Positions 9,536-20,323 of a DNA stretch of 64,000 nt are shown in pieces; position 1 is the first letter of the stretch; each line of letters opens with the position of its first letter. A model generated the notes under the pieces. The model was given only the letters and a program-made list of their open reading frames with translations, ran no database searches and was not told the DNA's origin. The DNA is from Massilia aurea (GTDB lineage: Bacteria; Pseudomonadota; Gammaproteobacteria; Burkholderiales; Burkholderiaceae_D): NCBI RefSeq assembly GCF_014200505.1, contig NZ_JACHBX010000002.1, forward strand, positions 496,001 to 560,000, read 5' to 3'. A program made the translations under genes and the position numbers.

Positions 9536-10177
9536 TTACATCACCGGCCGCTCGCCGTTCATTGGCTGCGCGTTCTGTGGCATCTGCGGCTGGCCCTGTT
9601 GACCCGGGTTGTCCTGCTCCGGCGGCGGATCGCGGGGCTGGCCCTGCATCCCTTGCGGATTGCCATTCGGCGGCGCGCTCTGCATCATCGGCGGCGCGCT
9701 GACCACACCCGGGGCCATTTGCGGGTCCATCACCGGCTGCGGTGACATTGCGCGCGGCACCGGCTGGCTGATCGCACTCGACTGGCCGGCATCAGGCGCC
9801 AGTTCAACGCGCTTCATGACGCCGCTATCGGACAACATCACATAACGCCGATGCACTTCGGCCACCACGACGCCGGGCGCGATCTCGCGGCCGATGCGCA
9901 CTGCTTTCGGCGGCGACCCGTCGGCCACCAGGATCACGGCGCTGTTGGCGCCGGCCGAGACCACACCGGTCAACTGAAAACTGGAAATCGCGACCGTCGG
10001 CTGGCCGCCAAACAGCGTGGCTGCAGCTTCCGGGCTCGGCGCGGGCTGGGTCGCCATTGGCGCTGCGGCCAGCGGGCGCTGCTCGGGCTTGTACAGCTGC
10101 AGGATCCAATAGGCGCCCGATGCGGCCAGCACGAGCAGGGCCAGCAGGGTTAAAAGAAGGGGCAAACGCTTGTTCAT
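9536..10177 (-). CDS. gspC: Type II secretion protein GspC (PDZ-less form)
   Basis: Inner-membrane protein that links the inner-membrane platform to the secretin. The N-terminal membrane anchor is at about residues 5-27 and the periplasmic homology region at about 55-125 (FGGQPTVAISSFQLTGVV, RIGREIAPGVVVAEV). The final ~85 residues are Pro/Gln/Met-rich low-complexity sequence, where many GspC proteins have a PDZ or coiled-coil domain. It is the last gene of the operon, 42 bases after gspF, whereas in many species gspC comes first. Products MQGQPR-like repeats at the end have no known role. Confidence 0.88.
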   Translation of the reverse strand: MNKRLPLLLTLLALLVLAASGAYWILQLYKPEQRPLAAAPMATQPAPSPEAAATLFGGQPTVAISSFQLTGVVSAGANSAVILVADGSPPKAVRIGREIAPGVVVAEVHRRYVMLSDSGVMKRVELAPDAGQSSAISQPVPRAMSPQPVMDPQMAPGVVSAPPMMQSAPPNGNPQGMQGQPRDPPPEQDNPGQQGQPQMPQNAQPMNGERPVM

Positions 10178-10219
10178 GGTGTCTTTCGCATCTCGGTCAT
10201 TGGCATCGCTGCGCGATTC

Positions 10220-11440
10220 TTATTGCACCAGCTGGTTGATTTCGATGATCGGCATCAGCACAGCCAGCACGATCAGCAGCACGACCAGGCCCATCGCCAG
10301 GATCAGCACGGGCTCGAGCAGGCCGGCAATGGTCAGCGTGCGCCGCTCCAGATCGGCCTGCTGCGAATTGGCAGCGCGCTCGAGCATGGCCGGCAGTTCG
10401 CCGGTGATTTCGCCGGCGCGGATCATGTGCACGAGCATCGGTGGAAACAGCTTTTGCGCCGACAGCGCGCGCGCCAGGCTCACGCCTTCGCGCACGCTGG
10501 CCGTGGCCTGCTCGACCAGTTCGGCCATCGCCACGTTCGACAGTGTTTCGCGGCTGGTGTCGAGCGCGCGCAGGATCGGCACGCCCGAGCCGGTGGTGAT
10601 CGCCAGCGTGCTGGCAAAGCGCGCCGTGTTCAGGCTGCGCTCGAACTTGCCGTAGATAGGCGCAGTCAGCAGCCACGTGTGCCAGCGGCGCTTGAGCACC
10701 GGATTGCGCAGCGCGCGCCGCCACAGCCAGAACGCGCCGGCAATCAGGATGCCGACATAAATCCCATACGCGCGCACGAAGTCGGACACGGCCAGCATGA
10801 CGACCGTGAGGAATGGCAGCTTTTGCTTGGTGTTGGCAAATACCGAGACAATCTGCGGCACCACGTAGGTGAGCAGGAAAATCACGATCGCAAACGCGAC
10901 GACGGTGACGATCGCCGGATACGTGAACGCCAGGCGCACTTTCTGCACGAGGGCATTGCGGCGCTCGATGTAGTCGGCCAGGCGGGAGAGCACGCGCGAC
11001 AGTTGGCCGATCTGCTCGCCCGAGCCGACCAGCGCCCGGTAAATCTCGGCAAAGTCGCGCGGGTGGTGCGTCAGGGCGGTGGAGAAGGCCGAGCCGCCGA
11101 TGACTTCGGCGCGGATCGACGCAACCAGGTCGCGCACGTACGGCCGCTCGGCCTGTTCGAGCAAGGCGGTAAACGCTTGCTCGAGCGGCAGGCCGGCTTC
11201 CAGCAGGCTGGCCAGCTGGCGCGTGAACAGTGCCAGTTCGTTTTGCGACAGGCGCTCGCCGATGCCGCGCGAGCGGGCCACGCCGGCGGCGTCGAGCTGG
11301 GCTGCGATGGCTTCGACGCTCAGCGGCGTCAGGCCCTGCGCGCGCAGGTCAGCGCGCGCGGCGCGCGGGCTGTCGGCGTTGACCACGCCCTTGCGCGTGG
11401 CGCCCGCGTTGTCGACGGCTTCGTAACGAAATGCCGGCAT
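10220..11440 (-). CDS. gspF: Type II secretion inner-membrane platform protein GspF
   Basis: Polytopic platform protein of 406 residues that works with the GspE ATPase. It has the two-fold T2SSF domain structure, each half starting with a helical bundle ([19 protein letters not shown] near 70; [19 protein letters not shown] near 275) and ending with membrane segments (about 170-190, 220-240 and 375-400). It starts three bases after the gspE stop, so expression is coupled. Length and motifs fit the family with no anomaly. Confidence 0.96.
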   Translation of the reverse strand: MPAFRYEAVDNAGATRKGVVNADSPRAARADLRAQGLTPLSVEAIAAQLDAAGVARSRGIGERLSQNELALFTRQLASLLEAGLPLEQAFTALLEQAERPYVRDLVASIRAEVIGGSAFSTALTHHPRDFAEIYRALVGSGEQIGQLSRVLSRLADYIERRNALVQKVRLAFTYPAIVTVVAFAIVIFLLTYVVPQIVSVFANTKQKLPFLTVVMLAVSDFVRAYGIYVGILIAGAFWLWRRALRNPVLKRRWHTWLLTAPIYGKFERSLNTARFASTLAITTGSGVPILRALDTSRETLSNVAMAELVEQATASVREGVSLARALSAQKLFPPMLVHMIRAGEITGELPAMLERAANSQQADLERRTLTIAGLLEPVLILAMGLVVLLIVLAVLMPIIEINQLVQ

Positions 11441-11443
11441 CGG

Positions 11444-12865
11444 TTAGTCCTTGGTCACGCGCACGATTTCGGCCCGTGTGGTGGTGCCATCGAGCAGCCA
11501 GCGTTCGCCGTCTTCGCGCATGGTCTTCATGCCCACGCCCAGCGCCGCGACACGGATGTCGGCTTCGGATGCCCGGTTGTGGATCTGGGCGCGGATCTGG
11601 TCGGTGGTCTCTAACAGCTCGTAGACGCCGACGCGGCCGTGGTAGCCCGTGTGGCCGCAGCGCTCGCAGCCAACCGCGTGCCAGGTCGTGCCGTCGAAGG
11701 TCTTGCACTGCGAGCAGAGCTTGCGCACGAGGCGCTGGGCCATCACGCCCAGCAGCGACGAGGACAGCAGGAACGGTTCGATGCCCATGTCGAGCAGGCG
11801 CGTCACGGCCGAGGCCGCATCGTTGGTGTGCAGCGTGGCCAGCACCAGGTGACCCGTCAGCGATGCCTGGACGGCGATCTGCGCCGTTTCCAGGTCGCGG
11901 ATCTCGCCGATCATGATGATGTCAGGATCTTGCCGCAGGATGGCGCGCAGCGCTTTCGCGAACGTCATGTCGATGCGGGCATTGACCTGGGTCTGGCCGA
12001 CGCCGTTCAGGTCGTACTCGATCGGGTCTTCGACCGTCATGATGTTGGCCGTCGCCGCGTTCAGGCGCGACAGCGCCGCGTACAGCGTCGTGGTCTTGCC
12101 CGAGCCGGTCGGACCCGTGACCAGCACGATGCCGTGCGGCTGGTTGATCAGGCGGTCGAACTGCGGCAGCAGGTCGCTGGCCATGCCCAGGTGCGACAGG
12201 TCGAGGCGCCCTGCCTCTTTGTCGAGCAGACGCAGCACGGCGCGCTCGCCGTGGCCGGTCGGCAGCGTCGAGACGCGCACGTCGACTGGTTTGCCACCCA
12301 CGCGCAGCGTGATGCGGCCATCCTGCGGCAGGCGTTTTTCGGCGATGTCGAGCTGCGACATGATCTTGATACGCGAGATCAGCGACGCGTGGATGGCCTT
12401 TTTGGGCCGCACGATGTCGCGCAGCGCGCCGTCGATGCGAAAGCGCACGACCGACGTCTGCTCGAACGGCTCGATGTGGATATCGGATGCACCCTCGCGC
12501 AGCGATTGCGTCAGTAGCGCATTGATCATGCGGATCACGGGCGCGTCGTCGGACGATTCGAGCAAATCTTCGATCGCCGGCACATCCTGCAGCAGCTTGG
12601 TCAGGTCGAGGTCGGCGTCGAACTCGTCGACCACCTGCGAGGCGTCGTTGCCACCGCCGGCATACGCACCGGCGATGACGGTGTCGAGCTCGTCCTTGTC
12701 CATGCGGCGCAACTGGATGCGGCCGAAGCGGCGCGACACCTCGGCGATGGCGGCCGGCGCGGTCGCGCTGGAGACCAGCACTTCGACGCTCTGGCCCGGT
12801 TCGCCAGTGCCGCGCGCCAGGACGACGTGGTCACGGGCGAACGCGTAGGGCAAGAGATTGGTCAT
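11444..12865 (-). CDS. gspE: Type II secretion ATPase GspE
   Basis: Cytoplasmic secretion ATPase powering pseudopilus assembly, 473 residues. Walker [10 protein letters not shown] lies near residue 250, the Asp box and Walker B region is in [12 protein letters not shown], and the His box is in LATLHTND. A four-cysteine zinc-binding element, CSQC and CERC about 15 residues apart, sits near 395-420 as in typical GspE. The N-terminal GspE_N part is shortened relative to some homologues (~500 residues). It lies between gspD and gspF with four- and three-base gaps. Confidence 0.96.
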   Translation of the reverse strand: MTNLLPYAFARDHVVLARGTGEPGQSVEVLVSSATAPAAIAEVSRRFGRIQLRRMDKDELDTVIAGAYAGGGNDASQVVDEFDADLDLTKLLQDVPAIEDLLESSDDAPVIRMINALLTQSLREGASDIHIEPFEQTSVVRFRIDGALRDIVRPKKAIHASLISRIKIMSQLDIAEKRLPQDGRITLRVGGKPVDVRVSTLPTGHGERAVLRLLDKEAGRLDLSHLGMASDLLPQFDRLINQPHGIVLVTGPTGSGKTTTLYAALSRLNAATANIMTVEDPIEYDLNGVGQTQVNARIDMTFAKALRAILRQDPDIIMIGEIRDLETAQIAVQASLTGHLVLATLHTNDAASAVTRLLDMGIEPFLLSSSLLGVMAQRLVRKLCSQCKTFDGTTWHAVGCERCGHTGYHGRVGVYELLETTDQIRAQIHNRASEADIRVAALGVGMKTMREDGERWLLDGTTTRAEIVRVTKD

Positions 12866-12869
12866 CTGA

Positions 12870-15284
12870 TTACTCCCGGTTCGGTGGCGTCACCGGGCGA
12901 AATTGCGAAGCTGGCACGGGGGTGCCAGATACTGCGCCAGATGCTGCGCCCGATGTGGCATCTGCAGGATTGGTTGCAGGGTTCGCAGAGCTCGAACGCG
13001 AGGCGCCCGGACGATTGGCTGCGCCATCGTTCGATGCGCCCGGCGCGGCGTTGGCCGGTGGCGGCGCCTGGACCGGCACGGTGGCCATGCCGCCACCTGC
13101 CGGCGGCTGACCGCCCACCAGCGGCGGCAACAGCGGCGCGCCCAGGTCGCGCAGCAGCGGCGACGTTTCTGGCCGGCCGGCAGCGCCAGCAGCGCGCATG
13201 AATTCGTAGCGGTCCATCGCGATCGAGTTCGATGCATCCTTGCTGCGCACCACGACCGGACGCAGGAACACCATCAGGTTGGTCTTGGTGCGTGAGCGGG
13301 TGCGGTACTTGAACAGGTTGCCCAGCACCGGGATGTCGCCCAGGCCACGCACTTTTTCTTCGCCGTCGCCTTCGCTGTCTTCGATCAGGCCGCCCAGCAC
13401 GATGATCTGGCCATCATCGGCCAGGACATTGCTTTCGATGGCGCGCACATTGGTCGTCAGGCCGGACGCCAGGTTGCGGGTGGCCGCGTCGACACTCGAA
13501 TTCTCGTGGTAGATGGCCATCTTGATGGTGCCGCCTTCCGAGATCTGCGGGCGCACCTTGAGCAGCAGACCGACGTCTTGCCGCTCGACGGTCTGGAACG
13601 GGTTACCGCTGTTGTTGCCCGACGTGGTGTACGAACCGGTGATGATCGGCACGTTCTGGCCGACCTTGATGGTGGCCAGTTCATTGTCAAGCGTGATCAG
13701 GTTTGGCGTCGACAGGATGTTGGCGTTGCCATCGTTTTCCAGTGCGCGGGCCACGGCGCCCAGGCCAAGCTCGCCGCCAATCTGGCGGAACAGGCCGAAC
13801 GTGAGGCCGGTCGGGATGCTTGGCGCAGTCGTGGCGCTGGTACCCTGGCTGGCAGCCAGGGCCAGGTTGACGATGCTGTTGCTCGAGCTGCCACCGACGT
13901 AGTTCTGCACGCCGCCGAAGCGGTATTTGCTGTCGGAGTCACCCGTGGCGCCAACCCACTGCACGCCGAATTCGGACGCCTTGTTGGACGTGACTTCGAC
14001 CACCAGCGCCTCGATGTACACCTGGGCGCGGCGCACGTCGAGCTGGTCGATGACCGAGCGCAGGTTGCGGTAGACGGCGTCCGGCGCGGTGATGATCAGG
14101 CTGTTGGTCGAGGCATCGGCCTGGATGAAGCCGGAGCCCTGGCCACCGCCGGCGCCGCCGGCGTTGGCGGTGAGCTGGCTTTGCTGGCCGAAGGTGTTGC
14201 CGGTGCCGCCCATGCCGGTGCTGCTCTGCTGGCCTTGCTGGCCGCCCAGGCCACCGGCACCGCTGCCGCCCTGCCCGCTGCCAGTGGCCGACGTGATCGA
14301 GCTGCCCGACGTGCCCTGCTGCTGCACCGGCACGGCCGAGGCATCTTGCGAGACGACGGCGCGCAGCGTTTGCGCGACGCGGCTGGCGTCGGCGTTTTTC
14401 AGGTAGACGACGTGGATATTGCCGCGGGTGGAGCTTTCCTGGTCAAGCCGCGCAATCAGGCTCTTGGCCAGGTTGGCGCGCGCCTGCGACGGCGCACGCA
14501 CGATGACGGCATTGGTGCGCGGATCGGCCAGCACCGTGACGCGGCCCGAGTCACCGCCGGCAGCCGGTTCCATCAGGCGCGTGACGAGTTGCGCGATATC
14601 GCTGGCGATGGCGTTGCGGATCGGGATCACGTCGAGATCGGCCGCCACCGGCGCGTCGAGCGCGGCGATGATGCGTGCCAGGCGGCGCAGGTTGTCGGCG
14701 TAATCGGTCACGACCAGGGTGTTGTTGCCCGGGTTGGCCATGATCGAGTTGTTCGGCGAGATCAGCGGCCGCAGCACGGCGGTGAGGTTGGCGGCCGATT
14801 CGTACGACAGGTAGAACACCTGCGTGGCGATCTGGTCGCCGGTGGCCTTGCTCGAGCGCACGCCGCCCACTTGCGTGGGTGAGGATTGCAGCTTGGCTTC
14901 GGCCTCGGGCACCACCTTGGCATACCCATCGCCGCTGGTGACCACCGCGAAGCCCTGCAGGCGCAGGGTCGATGTGAGCAGGCCAAAGGCTTCGCTCTTG
15001 CTGAGCGACTTTTCGGATACGAGCGTGAGCGTGCCCTTCACGCGCGGGTCGATGATGAAGGTCATGCCGGTGTAGTGGCCGATCGCCTTGATCACCGATT
15101 CGATGTCGGCATTCACGAAGCTGAGCGCTGCGGCGTTCGCAGTCTCTTGCGCGGAGGCCGACAATGGCAGGGCCAGGGTCGTGACGACGGCGGAAGCGGC
15201 GCAGCACAGCATGGCGCCGGCGGCAAGACGGCGCAGGGCCGGAAGTTCGAGGTGCGCGAAGGTGGTGTGGTCTGTTTTCTTCAT
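12870..15284 (-). CDS. gspD: Type II secretion outer-membrane secretin GspD
   Basis: Secretin of 804 residues that forms the outer-membrane channel. A signal peptide ends near LSASAQ. The N0 domain (about 50-125) and N1-N3 domains follow; N3 carries a long Gly/Ser/Gln-rich insertion (about 320-390). The secretin domain includes the conserved [11 protein letters not shown] and VPIITGSYT strands and the VLGGLIEDS segment near 640. After the beta barrel comes a Pro/Ala/Ser-rich tail of about 90 residues, longer than usual, where a pilotin-binding S-domain would be expected. No gspS gene is in the window. Its start overlaps the end of gspN by one base. Confidence 0.97.
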   Translation of the reverse strand: MKKTDHTTFAHLELPALRRLAAGAMLCCAASAVVTTLALPLSASAQETANAAALSFVNADIESVIKAIGHYTGMTFIIDPRVKGTLTLVSEKSLSKSEAFGLLTSTLRLQGFAVVTSGDGYAKVVPEAEAKLQSSPTQVGGVRSSKATGDQIATQVFYLSYESAANLTAVLRPLISPNNSIMANPGNNTLVVTDYADNLRRLARIIAALDAPVAADLDVIPIRNAIASDIAQLVTRLMEPAAGGDSGRVTVLADPRTNAVIVRAPSQARANLAKSLIARLDQESSTRGNIHVVYLKNADASRVAQTLRAVVSQDASAVPVQQQGTSGSSITSATGSGQGGSGAGGLGGQQGQQSSTGMGGTGNTFGQQSQLTANAGGAGGGQGSGFIQADASTNSLIITAPDAVYRNLRSVIDQLDVRRAQVYIEALVVEVTSNKASEFGVQWVGATGDSDSKYRFGGVQNYVGGSSSNSIVNLALAASQGTSATTAPSIPTGLTFGLFRQIGGELGLGAVARALENDGNANILSTPNLITLDNELATIKVGQNVPIITGSYTTSGNNSGNPFQTVERQDVGLLLKVRPQISEGGTIKMAIYHENSSVDAATRNLASGLTTNVRAIESNVLADDGQIIVLGGLIEDSEGDGEEKVRGLGDIPVLGNLFKYRTRSRTKTNLMVFLRPVVVRSKDASNSIAMDRYEFMRAAGAAGRPETSPLLRDLGAPLLPPLVGGQPPAGGGMATVPVQAPPPANAAPGASNDGAANRPGASRSSSANPATNPADATSGAASGAVSGTPVPASQFRPVTPPNRE

Positions 15285-16057
15285 TATCTGAACTCGAGTG
15301 CGATTACGTTTTTGCCGTTCACCATCCGGCGCTGTCCCAGCAGATTCAACATGGTTCCCAGAGTGTCTTCATAGCCATCGGCGGCCGCTGCCTGGCCTGA
15401 AAAACGCAGGCGGCCGTTCTGCAATGTACCTGCGCCCGACAGCAGCAGGGCGCCGCGCACGGTACGCAGCGTCAGATCGGCCTGCGGTCCGCGCCAGTCC
15501 ATGATCATTTCGTAGCTGCCCAGCGGCTTGATGGGCGACATGCGCGAACCCATGTCGCTCATCGACAGCGTGGTACGACCCTGCAGCGTCACGATGTTTT
15601 GCTGGCGCAGCAGGTCCAGCGTATTCCAGGAAAGCCGGATGCGGCCGGTGGGCGCGAGCGTGTTGAGCGGCGCGCCCAGGCCCGCCAGCCCCTCGGCTGG
15701 CAGCAGGAGTTCGCCGGCATTGACCTGCCACTGCGACCAGCTGCCCTGCACGCGCACCGGGTTGGCCAGCGCCTGTGCATTTTCGAGCGTCATGTTCACA
15801 TTGCCCAGCACCACCAGTGGCGACAGGGTCCAGGCAAAACGGCCTGGCAGCAATGGCGTCACCGCACCGCCCTGCCCCGGCGCGCCGCCAATAAAGGCCG
15901 AGCCGCGCCAAAGCGTACCCTGCGCATCCCCCAGCGTCAATCGACCGCCGGTCTGGCGTTCGACCATGGGGCCAAGCCAGGCCGCCGGCAAAAATGCCAG
16001 CACCGTTGCCACCACGGCCAGCGCCACCAGCAAGCCCCACGTCAGCGCCCGCCTCAT
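15284..16057 (-). CDS. gspN: Type II secretion protein GspN
   Basis: Accessory inner-membrane protein of 257 residues. A single N-terminal membrane segment (about 5-28) is followed by a periplasmic beta-rich domain that starts around GPMVERQTGGRLTLGDA. GspN is found only in some type II systems and its role is not well defined. Its start overlaps the gspM stop by four bases, and it ends at the gspD start. Identification rests on operon position plus the family-typical N-terminus. Confidence 0.88.
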   Translation of the reverse strand: MRRALTWGLLVALAVVATVLAFLPAAWLGPMVERQTGGRLTLGDAQGTLWRGSAFIGGAPGQGGAVTPLLPGRFAWTLSPLVVLGNVNMTLENAQALANPVRVQGSWSQWQVNAGELLLPAEGLAGLGAPLNTLAPTGRIRLSWNTLDLLRQQNIVTLQGRTTLSMSDMGSRMSPIKPLGSYEMIMDWRGPQADLTLRTVRGALLLSGAGTLQNGRLRFSGQAAAADGYEDTLGTMLNLLGQRRMVNGKNVIALEFR

Positions 16058-16572
16058 GCAGCCGGCTCGGTGCTTTGACGCAGCGTGAGCGTGGCATCAA
16101 CCTGGCCAAGGGCATCCTTGGCGGTAAATTGCGCGTCCTGCACCAGCAGGCGGCTGTCGCGGCGTTGCGCGTCGAGCCAGGCCATCAGGTTGGCGAACGA
16201 GACGCCATTGAGTTGCACCTTGGTGTATTCGCCACTGACCGACAGCGACGCCGGATTCAGACCGCTGGCCGTCATGCTGGCAGCCAGCGCCTCGCGCGTG
16301 ACGGGTGCGACGGCCGGCGCCGGCTGGGCCGCGACGGCGCGCGCTTCGGCCGCCAGCGCGTCGAGCTGCGCGGCTTGCTGGCGCAGCTCGGGCAGCGCGC
16401 GGCGCAATTGTTCGCGACCGGTCAGCGCCGGCTCGAGCAGCACCAGGTACAGCAGCGTCAGCGCCACCACACCGCCGCCGACGAGCAGGAACTTGCGTTC
16501 TTGCGCGGTGCGCGCGCTCCAGTAGCCGCCCACGCGTTCGCGCAGGCCGCTCAGTTTGCCGATGGCGCTCAT
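16054..16572 (-). CDS. gspM: Type II secretion protein GspM
   Basis: Bitopic inner-membrane protein of 172 residues that pairs with GspL. A short cytoplasmic N-terminus (with ARTAQERKFLL) is followed by one membrane helix (about 28-50) and a periplasmic coiled coil plus ferredoxin-like domain. The size and the order cytoplasm-helix-periplasm are typical. It overlaps gspL by four bases upstream and gspN by four bases downstream, so translation is tightly coupled. Confidence 0.9.
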   Translation of the reverse strand: MSAIGKLSGLRERVGGYWSARTAQERKFLLVGGGVVALTLLYLVLLEPALTGREQLRRALPELRQQAAQLDALAAEARAVAAQPAPAVAPVTREALAASMTASGLNPASLSVSGEYTKVQLNGVSFANLMAWLDAQRRDSRLLVQDAQFTAKDALGQVDATLTLRQSTEPAA

Positions 16573-17786
16573 GGCTTGGCCCCTGTGCTGCGGATCAGCC
16601 AGGTGGTCGCATCGGGCGACTCCAGGCTGAGGTTACGTGACGACAGGGACGCGCGGAGCTGGTCGGCCATGCCGGGGTTGGTGGACTCTGGTTTGACGCG
16701 CACGGTGAGGGTCCGTTCGCGGTAATCGATTGATGCAATCGCAGGCGGCACGCCCAGTGTGCGTGTCGCTTCGCCGAAGGCGGCGGCCATCCAGTTGAAC
16801 TCGTTGCCGGCCACCTGGCCACTGCCGGCCTTGGCGCGATCGATGTTCTGGCGCATTTGCGCGACCGGGTCGATGGCCGGCTGGTTCGGGTACACCGAGC
16901 GGAACGTTTGACTCATCTGCAGGCGCACGGCGTCGGCTTCACGTTTCAGGCCCAGCCACTCGATATTCAGACCGATCAGGTTGATCGCGACGGCTGCCAG
17001 CGCCAGGCGGATCGGCCAGCGCCAGCGGCGCCAGTCGCGCTGCGCGACGCCGGCCGTGCCCAGGCCCGGCACCAGGTCGAGCACGGGGCCCGTGCTGCCC
17101 TTGGCGCCGGCGATCCAGTGCGCCCAGTCGTCGCTTTCCAGCGTGATGCCGGGGCCGGCTTCGGCCACGAGCGCATTGTATTCACCCAGCTGTTCACGGT
17201 CGACGTACAGTACCAGTGGTGCATCGCCCGACAGCGCGCGCGCCGTTTGCAAGGCCACCACCGGGCTGCCGTCGAGCGCCAGACCCAGGCCATCGTACTG
17301 GCTCTGGCGCAGGATCAGTTCGCCGTTGCCGACGGCGGCGCTGACGCTGCCCGGATGCAGCGGCAGGCACAGTTGCTCAGGGATGGCGGCGATCTGGCGC
17401 GCACCGAGCGCGAGCAGCGCGCGCACAAGGGGCTCGAGCCAGGCCTGCTGCACCACGGCGACAGGACGGCGGCCGTCGGGCTGTACAGGACCGGCCACCA
17501 GCACGCAATCAAGGGGGTCGCCCAGGATGTGTTCTTCGACGAGCGCCGGCAGCGCCGCGCGCAGGCGGGCGCCGGCCAGCGGCGGAGCCTGCACGGACAG
17601 CAGCGTGACGTCGCTGGCGGCCAGCACCAGCACCACGCGCCGGCTGGCGGCAACGACGTCGCCCAGATTGCGCAGCACGCCCTCGCCCTGCTGGCCGATG
17701 GCGCCGTTGTCGCCGACCAGCGCGAAGCGGCACAGGGCGCCTTCGCCCTGGCTGCGTGCCGGATGCCGGATATAAAGAGTACTCAA
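16569..17786 (-). CDS. gspL: Type II secretion protein GspL
   Basis: Inner-membrane assembly protein of 405 residues that anchors the GspE ATPase. The large cytoplasmic actin-like domain covers about residues 1-245, one membrane helix sits near 255-275 (LALAAVAINLIGL), and the periplasmic ferredoxin-like domain forms the last ~110 residues. Length is typical. It lies 17 bases after gspK and overlaps gspM by four bases. Confidence 0.93.
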   Translation of the reverse strand: MSTLYIRHPARSQGEGALCRFALVGDNGAIGQQGEGVLRNLGDVVAASRRVVLVLAASDVTLLSVQAPPLAGARLRAALPALVEEHILGDPLDCVLVAGPVQPDGRRPVAVVQQAWLEPLVRALLALGARQIAAIPEQLCLPLHPGSVSAAVGNGELILRQSQYDGLGLALDGSPVVALQTARALSGDAPLVLYVDREQLGEYNALVAEAGPGITLESDDWAHWIAGAKGSTGPVLDLVPGLGTAGVAQRDWRRWRWPIRLALAAVAINLIGLNIEWLGLKREADAVRLQMSQTFRSVYPNQPAIDPVAQMRQNIDRAKAGSGQVAGNEFNWMAAAFGEATRTLGVPPAIASIDYRERTLTVRVKPESTNPGMADQLRASLSSRNLSLESPDATTWLIRSTGAKP

Positions 17787-17803
17787 ACTGTCTCGCTTTC
17801 TTC

Positions 17804-18775
17804 TCAGTTCTGGCGGGTCCAGATCACGTTCACACTACCAGGGTTGATCAGGTTGCTGCCGCCGACTTGCACCAGCGACTCGGCGTCCAGCGCGGCGCGG
17901 TCGAGCCGGATCCGGCTCTGCACCAGGAAATACGTGCTTTTGGTCGTAATCCGCGGCTCGATCTCTTGTTGCCCGCCCTTCCATGTCAATTTGAAGTTCG
18001 ACACGTCAATCCACGGCGCCCGCTGACGCTGGGCGATCAGCGAGTTGGCTTCGGACAGCGAGCTCCCTGGCAACACGGCAGCCAGCACTTCGGGTGATGC
18101 GGTGTTCACGTTCACGTTCGTATCCGACGACGGCAGCACGATCACAAATGGGCGCAGGCGCTCGACCGCTTCGGGCTTGACACCTGGCACCATCAATAAA
18201 TCGTCGACCCGCTCCAGCCGCATCGGCGCCCCGGTGCGCCGCGGCCGGACGACCGTGTTGGGGTCGGTACCTTCCGGCACGGGGGCCAACTGCTGCCCGG
18301 CGGCGACGAACTCGGCGATTGGCACGGCCAGCCGCGCTTCAAGCCGCAGATTCGTCAGCAAGCTGCGCATGACATTGACCTGGTCTTTGTCTGGATTGCC
18401 GCCCTTGGCCAGATTGTTCAGATTGTAACGCGCCGTGGCGTCCAGAACCTGCCCCGACAGCGACGCATCGAAGTTTTCGCCCTGGATCCGCTCACGCTCG
18501 ATGTACTGGTCGAGCCGGGTTTCGGCCAGTGGCGTGGCCCAGACCTGGTCGAGTGACGTGTATTGGCCGTAATTGACGCGCAAAATCACGCTGGCCCAGT
18601 CGAGCGCGCCGCGCTGAATCCACTTGGTCTGCGACTGCAGGCGCTGGTTTTCCATCGAGCGCACCTGCACCTGTTGCTGCCAGAACAGGCTGGCAACAAT
18701 GGAAATGGCCAGCGTGGTCAGCAGCATGGCGGTGACGACGGCGACGCCCCGCTGGCGTGTGAGGTGGCGATGCAT
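17804..18775 (-). CDS. gspK: Type II secretion minor pseudopilin GspK
   Basis: Largest minor pseudopilin, at the tip of the pseudopilus, 323 residues from ATG 18775 (MHRHLTRQ). The class III leader is RQRG followed by VAVVTAMLL; as in other GspK proteins there is no Glu at mature position 5. A large globular domain follows, with the SAM-like helical insert (NTASPEVLAAVLPG resembles the helix-hairpin-helix part). A longer frame upstream in phase is only the antisense context of gspJ. The start overlaps the gspJ stop by one base (TGATG). Confidence 0.93.
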   Translation of the reverse strand: MHRHLTRQRGVAVVTAMLLTTLAISIVASLFWQQQVQVRSMENQRLQSQTKWIQRGALDWASVILRVNYGQYTSLDQVWATPLAETRLDQYIERERIQGENFDASLSGQVLDATARYNLNNLAKGGNPDKDQVNVMRSLLTNLRLEARLAVPIAEFVAAGQQLAPVPEGTDPNTVVRPRRTGAPMRLERVDDLLMVPGVKPEAVERLRPFVIVLPSSDTNVNVNTASPEVLAAVLPGSSLSEANSLIAQRQRAPWIDVSNFKLTWKGGQQEIEPRITTKSTYFLVQSRIRLDRAALDAESLVQVGGSNLINPGSVNVIWTRQN

Positions 18776-19440
18776 CAGGTGCCTCCCAGCAGGAATGCCT
18801 TGACCATCGGCTGGGCCAGGCCCTGCACGGTCAGGGCCACCTGCACGCCGGTCGGATCCTGCGCGTTTTTGACGTTGGGGTCGGTGCCGGCGGGATCCGG
18901 CGTCCCGCCGCCCACAGCGGTCGGTTCGTTGCGCCAGGCATTGTTTTGCCAGCCCTGCACCTGCATGCCGACCACGCCGACCTGCAACACGACGGACGGC
19001 GAATTCTCGGCCGCTGCATCGGACGTGATCGCCTGCCACAATTGCTCGATCTGGATCAGGTCGCGCGTGCCGGGCGACTCGCGCCGCACCAATTTTCCTT
19101 CGACGACGCGGTAGCTCACCACTTGCAGGCGCGACGGTTCGTTCTCGACAAACACCTTGCGCACGAGGACCAGGCGGTCGGTATCCCACAGCAGCGCGGG
19201 ACGCCCGGCCATGATGTCGTTGCCGGCCGCGTGCTCGCAATCGTTTTCCATCTGGGCAAAGGCCAGCTGCATGCCGCGTGTGGTTTCCATGTCGGCGGTC
19301 AGCGCCACGCGCGCGCGGACGATGCCGTCCAGGCCGCGCCAGCCGAGCACGGCCACCATGGCGAGGATGGCAATGGCCACCAGTAGCTCGACCAGGGTAA
19401 AGCCTGCAGGGCGCTGCCTGCTGCTCGGGATCCGCGTCAT
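18775..19440 (-). CDS. gspJ: Type II secretion minor pseudopilin GspJ
   Basis: Minor pseudopilin of 221 residues. The prepilin peptidase site is PAGFTLVELL, with Glu at mature position 5 and a hydrophobic N-terminal helix. The globular beta-rich part follows, with a Pro/Gly-rich loop containing TPDPAGTDPN. GspJ forms the tip complex with GspI and GspK. It overlaps gspI by four bases upstream and gspK by one base downstream. No prepilin peptidase (gspO/pilD) is in the window, so processing must use one encoded elsewhere. Confidence 0.94.
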   Translation of the reverse strand: MTRIPSSRQRPAGFTLVELLVAIAILAMVAVLGWRGLDGIVRARVALTADMETTRGMQLAFAQMENDCEHAAGNDIMAGRPALLWDTDRLVLVRKVFVENEPSRLQVVSYRVVEGKLVRRESPGTRDLIQIEQLWQAITSDAAAENSPSVVLQVGVVGMQVQGWQNNAWRNEPTAVGGGTPDPAGTDPNVKNAQDPTGVQVALTVQGLAQPMVKAFLLGGT

Positions 19441-19841
19441 ACCGGGGAAGGCCTCAGAACCAGTTGGATCAGTTTGACAATGCGGCGACCGGGCTTGTCG
19501 ACGTCAAATACCGAGACTTCGATCCTGCGCAATAGCGGGTTCGGGCTGGTCAGGACTTCTTCTTCGCACATCAGGTTCAGGCCGCCCTGCGGGCACGGGA
19601 AGCTGCGCTTGCCCACTTCGGGGAACTCGCGCCCCAGGCGGATCTGCACGAGCCGGTTCTCGGCCGACCAGGTTGCCATCATCGACGCGCGCAAGCCCTG
19701 GCTGTTCGAGGTCAGGCTGCCAACCGCGCGCAGCCCGGCGGCCAGCGCGGTGCCAACGATGACGAGCGCCACCAGCACTTCTAGCAGCGTGAAACCGGCA
19801 GCAGGTCGGGAAACAGGGCGCATGGTGGCGGGGGATGTCAT
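19437..19841 (-). CDS. gspI: Type II secretion minor pseudopilin GspI
   Basis: Minor pseudopilin of 134 residues with cleavage motif AAGFTLLEVLVAL and Glu at mature position 5. The size is typical. The start at 19841 overlaps the gspH stop by four bases; an internal ATG (19823, MRPVSRP) would leave a more usual short leader and is the alternative. It carries Cys residues in the globular part (PCPQGG, LMCEEE) that could form a disulfide. Confidence 0.93.
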   Translation of the reverse strand: MTSPATMRPVSRPAAGFTLLEVLVALVIVGTALAAGLRAVGSLTSNSQGLRASMMATWSAENRLVQIRLGREFPEVGKRSFPCPQGGLNLMCEEEVLTSPNPLLRRIEVSVFDVDKPGRRIVKLIQLVLRPSPV

Positions 19842-20314
19842 TCGACAGTGAAGTGGCCGACGCCGTCGGCGCGGATCGCGACCGTGTTGCCACCCTTGGC
19901 CATCGTCAGCACGAACGGCCGGTCGACCGGCTCGCGCCCGAACGTGATGCGCAGCATGTCGGGGCTGCCGGTGCCGGTCGGTTCCAGAATCAACTGCAGG
20001 GGCGAATTCTTGAATTCACGCTCGCGCAGCAGGTCGTCGCGGGTGACCGGCTCCCAGCCGGCGTCGCCGCGCACCATGAAGCGGTAGCGGTCGCCATTGG
20101 CCTCGAACGCGACCAGGCGGTTGCGCACGATCGCTTCATCGCGCGCCAGTTGCAGCAGCAGCGCCAGGCGCTGCGCTTCTTTATCGAGGTCCTGGCGCGG
20201 ACTCGGGATGGCGTTGAGCGTGGCCATGCCCAGCGTGAGGCCGATGATGACCATCACGACCAGCAGCTCCACCAGGGTGAAGCCGCGTGTGCGCGCTGTG
20301 CGCATGGCCGGCAT
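19838..20314 (-). CDS. gspH: Type II secretion minor pseudopilin GspH
   Basis: Minor pseudopilin of 158 residues. The leader MPAMRTARTRG is followed by the cleavage motif FTLVELLVV. The region LLLQLARDEAIVRN after the helix and the beta-rich C-terminus are typical of GspH/FimT proteins. It starts nine bases after gspG and overlaps gspI by four bases. Confidence 0.94.
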   Translation of the reverse strand: MPAMRTARTRGFTLVELLVVMVIIGLTLGMATLNAIPSPRQDLDKEAQRLALLLQLARDEAIVRNRLVAFEANGDRYRFMVRGDAGWEPVTRDDLLREREFKNSPLQLILEPTGTGSPDMLRITFGREPVDRPFVLTMAKGGNTVAIRADGVGHFTVE

Positions 20315-20323
20315 GGAGATAAC

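Noticed and set aside
10223..17775. Long plus-strand frames opposite the secretion genes (for example 10223-11614 and 13506-14882)
   Set aside because: They are antisense shadows caused by high G+C codon use, rich in Arg, Gln and His, without domains, and the minus-strand genes are certain.
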